The translations under genes and the position numbers were made by a program. Below are positions 55,595 through 57,738 of a stretch of 57,738 nt of DNA, piece after piece. Each line of letters opens with the position of its first letter. The stretch's first letter is position 1. Source of the stretch: an uncultured Verrucomicrobiota bacterium. Its GTDB lineage: Bacteria > Verrucomicrobiota > Verrucomicrobiia > Opitutales > Seribacteraceae. The notes below the pieces were generated by a model. The model made no database searches. It saw only the letters and a program-made list of their open reading frames with translations, and was not told where the DNA came from. The DNA lies in NCBI GenBank assembly GCA_902580225.1, contig CACHJU010000012.1, forward strand, positions 1 through 57,738. Reading direction: 5' to 3'.

Positions 55595-56074
55595 ATGCAT
55601 ATTGTATTTGTTTGTTGGGGAAATATTTGCAGATCACCCGCCGCAGAGGCAACATTTCGTAAAATTTTAAAGGAAAGGTCTTTGGAAAAAGAAATTACCT
55701 GTGATTCTGCAGGCACTATTGCCCAACACCATGGCAATCCACCAGATCCAAGAATGCAAAAGGCGGCAAAGGCACGGGACATTCCCTTAGGCGGAACCGC
55801 AAGAATCGTAAATGATCAAGATTTTCATCAGGCCGATCTACTGCTTACCATGGATAATTTTAATTTCTCAGAACTTTCCAAGCTTGCTCCAGAATCCTCG
55901 TTGCTCTCAAAAATCAAGCCTTTCTGTGATTATGTTCAACCCGATGTAAATGAAGTTCCTGATCCGTATTACGGAGGAGAATCTGGTTTTGAAAATGTCC
56001 TCAATTTGCTCGGAGAAGGATGCTTTAATCTCCTCAACGAATTGGAGAAAGAATTACCACCCAATAGTAATTGA
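55595..56074 (+). CDS. Low-molecular-weight protein-tyrosine phosphatase family protein
   Basis: 159 residues. The P-loop is CWGNICRS (Cys7 to Arg13), with tryptophan where many relatives have leucine, and the general acid is in PDPYYGG near the C-terminus. Substrates may be phosphotyrosine proteins. Because the next gene is a fructosamine-3-kinase family member, dephosphorylation of sugar-phosphate adducts on proteins is another possibility: LMW phosphatases with ribulosamine-5-phosphatase activity are described. First gene of a plus-strand operon. Confidence 0.9.
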   Translation: MHIVFVCWGNICRSPAAEATFRKILKERSLEKEITCDSAGTIAQHHGNPPDPRMQKAAKARDIPLGGTARIVNDQDFHQADLLLTMDNFNFSELSKLAPESSLLSKIKPFCDYVQPDVNEVPDPYYGGESGFENVLNLLGEGCFNLLNELEKELPPNSN

Positions 56075-56089
56075 GGAAGTTTCTACCTC

Positions 56090-56968
56090 GTGGAAAACCT
56101 CTCATTCATATGCGATGCCATTTCCGAAAAATCAGGGCAACCATTTAGGCTCACGAATAAAATTTCTCTTTCAGGCGGATGTATTAACCAGTGCTATAAA
56201 TTAAAGGGACATAATTCATCTTCCTTCTTTCTTAAACAAAATAGAAAGTCTTTCCTTGCATTCTTTAAAGCTGAAGCTCTCGCCCTGGAAGAGATCAAAA
56301 ATACCGATTGCGTTCGTGTGCCCGAAGTAATTACTTTTGGTGTGACTGATGATTCATCCTTCCTCGTTTTGGAATTTATTCCTGAAGGTATATCCAATCA
56401 CAAAGGACAAAAAGAACTCGGAATACAACTTGCCAATTTGCACAAAATACAGAAACCTTATTTTGGATGGGTTTGTGATAATTGTATTGGAGCGACCCCC
56501 CAACCCAATCCATCGACGCAAGATTGGGTTTCATTTTACCGCGATTCAAGGCTGCTTCATCAATTTGATTTAGCCCATAAAAAAAGCGTTATTTTTGACG
56601 GAGAAGACGCCCTTATCAATAACTTGGAGTTTTTCTTTCATGACTATTCTCCCCACCCTTCTCTATTACATGGTGATTTATGGGGAGGAAACACAGGGTA
56701 CACCCAAGAGGGAGTACCCTTCATATTTGATCCTGCTTCGTACTATGGAGACAGGGAAACTGATCTTGCCTTTACTTATATGTTTGGTGGCTTTAATTCT
56801 TCCTTTTACGAAGGTTACGAAGAAACCTTTCCGCTTCATTCAGGATTTTCCATTCGCAAAATACTGTACAACCTATACCACGAACTTAACCACTTTAATT
56901 TATTTGGAGGAGGATATGCCGACTCTGCCCAATCAAGTATTAATCAACTGATCCCAAAGCTACCTTGA
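56090..56968 (+). CDS. Fructosamine/ribulosamine 3-kinase family protein
   Basis: 292 residues from a GTG start. An aminoglycoside-phosphotransferase-like fold is indicated by SLSGGCINQCYKLKG, FLVLEFIPEG, LLHGDLWGGNTGY (catalytic Asp) and FIFDPASYYGDRETDLAFTYMFGGF. These are diagnostic of the FN3K family, which phosphorylates ketoamines on glycated proteins so that they break down. It lies 15 bp after the phosphatase and its stop overlaps the TTG start of hpt. Confidence 0.9.
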   Translation: MENLSFICDAISEKSGQPFRLTNKISLSGGCINQCYKLKGHNSSSFFLKQNRKSFLAFFKAEALALEEIKNTDCVRVPEVITFGVTDDSSFLVLEFIPEGISNHKGQKELGIQLANLHKIQKPYFGWVCDNCIGATPQPNPSTQDWVSFYRDSRLLHQFDLAHKKSVIFDGEDALINNLEFFFHDYSPHPSLLHGDLWGGNTGYTQEGVPFIFDPASYYGDRETDLAFTYMFGGFNSSFYEGYEETFPLHSGFSIRKILYNLYHELNHFNLFGGGYADSAQSSINQLIPKLP

Positions 56969-57516
56969 AAGAAGATTTAAATAAAATTCTACTGACACAA
57001 GAAATCATTGATAAACGAGTCCAGGAACTTGGCTCGAAAATCGACCTACATTATCGGGATAAAGAAATTGTTATCATAACCCTACTTGATGGTGCCATAG
57101 TTTTCACTGCTGACCTAATTCGTAATCTGGCAATTCCTTTACGCCTGGACTGCCTACGTGTATCCAGCTACGGAAATTCAACTGACCCTGAAACCGCTCC
57201 CAGAATTTTAAGTTCACTTAAGTCCGATGTAAAAGGAAAGCATGTGCTGTTAGTTGATGACATACTGGACACGGGCAACACCCTCCAAAGCGTGCACAAT
57301 GAGGTATCCTCCAAGTTACCGGCATCGGTACATAGTTGCGTCTTTCTTGACAAACCGGACAGAAGAGAGAATGGATTTAAGGCCGATTGGTCAGGTTTTT
57401 CAATTCCTGATGAATTTGTTGTCGGATATGGACTTGATTATGCCGGCAAATACAGGCAACTCCCTTATGTTGGGACATTAAAACCTTCCGTGTACAACAA
57501 CGATCATTTAACCTAG
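56965..57516 (+). CDS. hpt: Hypoxanthine (guanine) phosphoribosyltransferase
   Basis: Purine salvage: hypoxanthine or guanine plus PRPP to IMP or GMP (EC 2.4.2.8). 183 residues from a TTG start that overlaps the upstream stop as TTGA. The PRPP loop VLLVDDILDTGNTL and the active-site VSSYGNST and VGYGLDYAGKYRQLPYVG segments are typical. No SD sequence is seen; coupling to the upstream stop could drive translation. Confidence 0.94.
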   Translation: MKEDLNKILLTQEIIDKRVQELGSKIDLHYRDKEIVIITLLDGAIVFTADLIRNLAIPLRLDCLRVSSYGNSTDPETAPRILSSLKSDVKGKHVLLVDDILDTGNTLQSVHNEVSSKLPASVHSCVFLDKPDRRENGFKADWSGFSIPDEFVVGYGLDYAGKYRQLPYVGTLKPSVYNNDHLT

Positions 57517-57523
57517 GAAAAGT

Positions 57524-57738
57524 TTGAAAAATCCAATTAGACAAATTTATGATTGGACACTCTCCTTAGCCAAAAAAAAGACATCAAGTATTTGGCTTGC
57601 CTGTATTTCTTTTGCTGAGGCTAGTTTTTTCCCCATCCCGCCGGATGTGCTGCTGATTCCATTATGCTTAGGTGCCATACGAAAAGCATTATTTTTTGCA
57701 TCCGTCTGCTCCATTGCCTCGGTTCTGGGAGGACTTGC
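57524..57738 (+). CDS. YqaA/DedA-like (VTT family) membrane protein, 3' truncated by window edge
   Basis: About 71 codons are visible from a TTG start with an AGGAAA sequence just upstream, one of the few Shine-Dalgarno-like sites here. The translation contains WLACISFAEASFFPIPPDV followed by LLIPLCLGAIRKALFFASV, the typical start of YqaA/SNARE-associated (DedA-like) proteins, with the conserved PIPPD after the first helix. The gene runs past position 57738. It is the fourth gene of the phosphatase-FN3K-hpt operon. Confidence 0.8.
   Translation, partial: MKNPIRQIYDWTLSLAKKKTSSIWLACISFAEASFFPIPPDVLLIPLCLGAIRKALFFASVCSIASVLGGL

Noticed and set aside
1-57738. tRNA, rRNA, transposase, integrase or phage genes
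   Set aside because: None were recognised on either strand by inspection; a proper tRNA scan was not possible.

Overview
The window looks like a chromosomal segment of a moderately AT-rich, aerobic or facultative, Gram-negative marine-type bacterium of the PVC group, most likely Verrucomicrobiota (Opitutae/Puniceicoccales-like). This is inferred from gene content: an extracellular sulfatase beside glucuronate isomerase, a ThuA/propeller fusion of the PVC type, PPi-dependent phosphofructokinase, MEP-pathway IspH, menaquinone MenB, and very large exported multidomain proteins. Start codons are mostly not preceded by Shine-Dalgarno sequences, and TTG or GTG starts are frequent. No tRNA, rRNA, CRISPR array, transposase or prophage was seen.

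Layout. 1-3.3 kb: end of a sulfatase and uxaC (sulfated uronic-acid polysaccharide use). 3.4-6.6 kb: an EF-hand secreted protein, proA and pyrC. 6.9-16.5 kb: a single 3200-residue exported protein with two complete subtilisin-like domains, RCC1 repeats, cadherin-like repeats and a tryptophan-rich C-terminus. 16.7-21.2 kb: a 1492-residue exported fusion ThuA / discoidin / SGNH-like / dehydrogenase propeller / cupredoxin. 21.2-26.7 kb (minus strand): GYF_2 membrane protein, menB, a coupled 65-residue gene, pdxH, a GNAT-type protein, folE2 and gpmA. 26.9-38.7 kb: fxsA, a rhomboid protease, valS, a PQQ-like propeller, a Ski2-like helicase (minus), folA, a lysA-like decarboxylase and a coupled fungal-type cystathionine gamma-synthase. 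38.8-42.4 kb (minus): PPi-PFK, purB and ispH. 42.5-45.1 kb: an exported methyltransferase, a small exported protein and an amidase (minus).

45.1-53.7 kb is the most system-like part. It holds a sigma-54 activator with a receiver domain, two 14-bp palindromic operator-like sites and a degenerate -24/-12 promoter. These are followed by an exported Lys/Glu-rich helical protein, a probable outer-membrane beta-barrel, a membrane histidine kinase, and a 1029-residue secreted propeller/InlB-repeat protein. The last protein carries the same tryptophan-rich C-terminal domain as the 3200-residue protein. I read this as a two-component, sigma-54-controlled cell-surface locus; its function is unknown.

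53.7-57.7 kb: housekeeping genes (recR, ybaB, an NAD-dependent epimerase-like gene on the minus strand) and a plus-strand operon of low-molecular-weight tyrosine phosphatase, fructosamine kinase family protein, hpt and a truncated YqaA/DedA-like membrane protein. The phosphatase/kinase pair suggests protein deglycation.

The most unusual sequence-level observation is inside the 3200-residue protein. Four Ig-like (BACON/choice-of-anchor) domains are each split at what looks like the same loop, and each carries a different inserted module: RCC1, nidogen-like, peptidase S8, and a Rossmann-like domain. They alternate with four intact ASPM/HYDIN-type domains.
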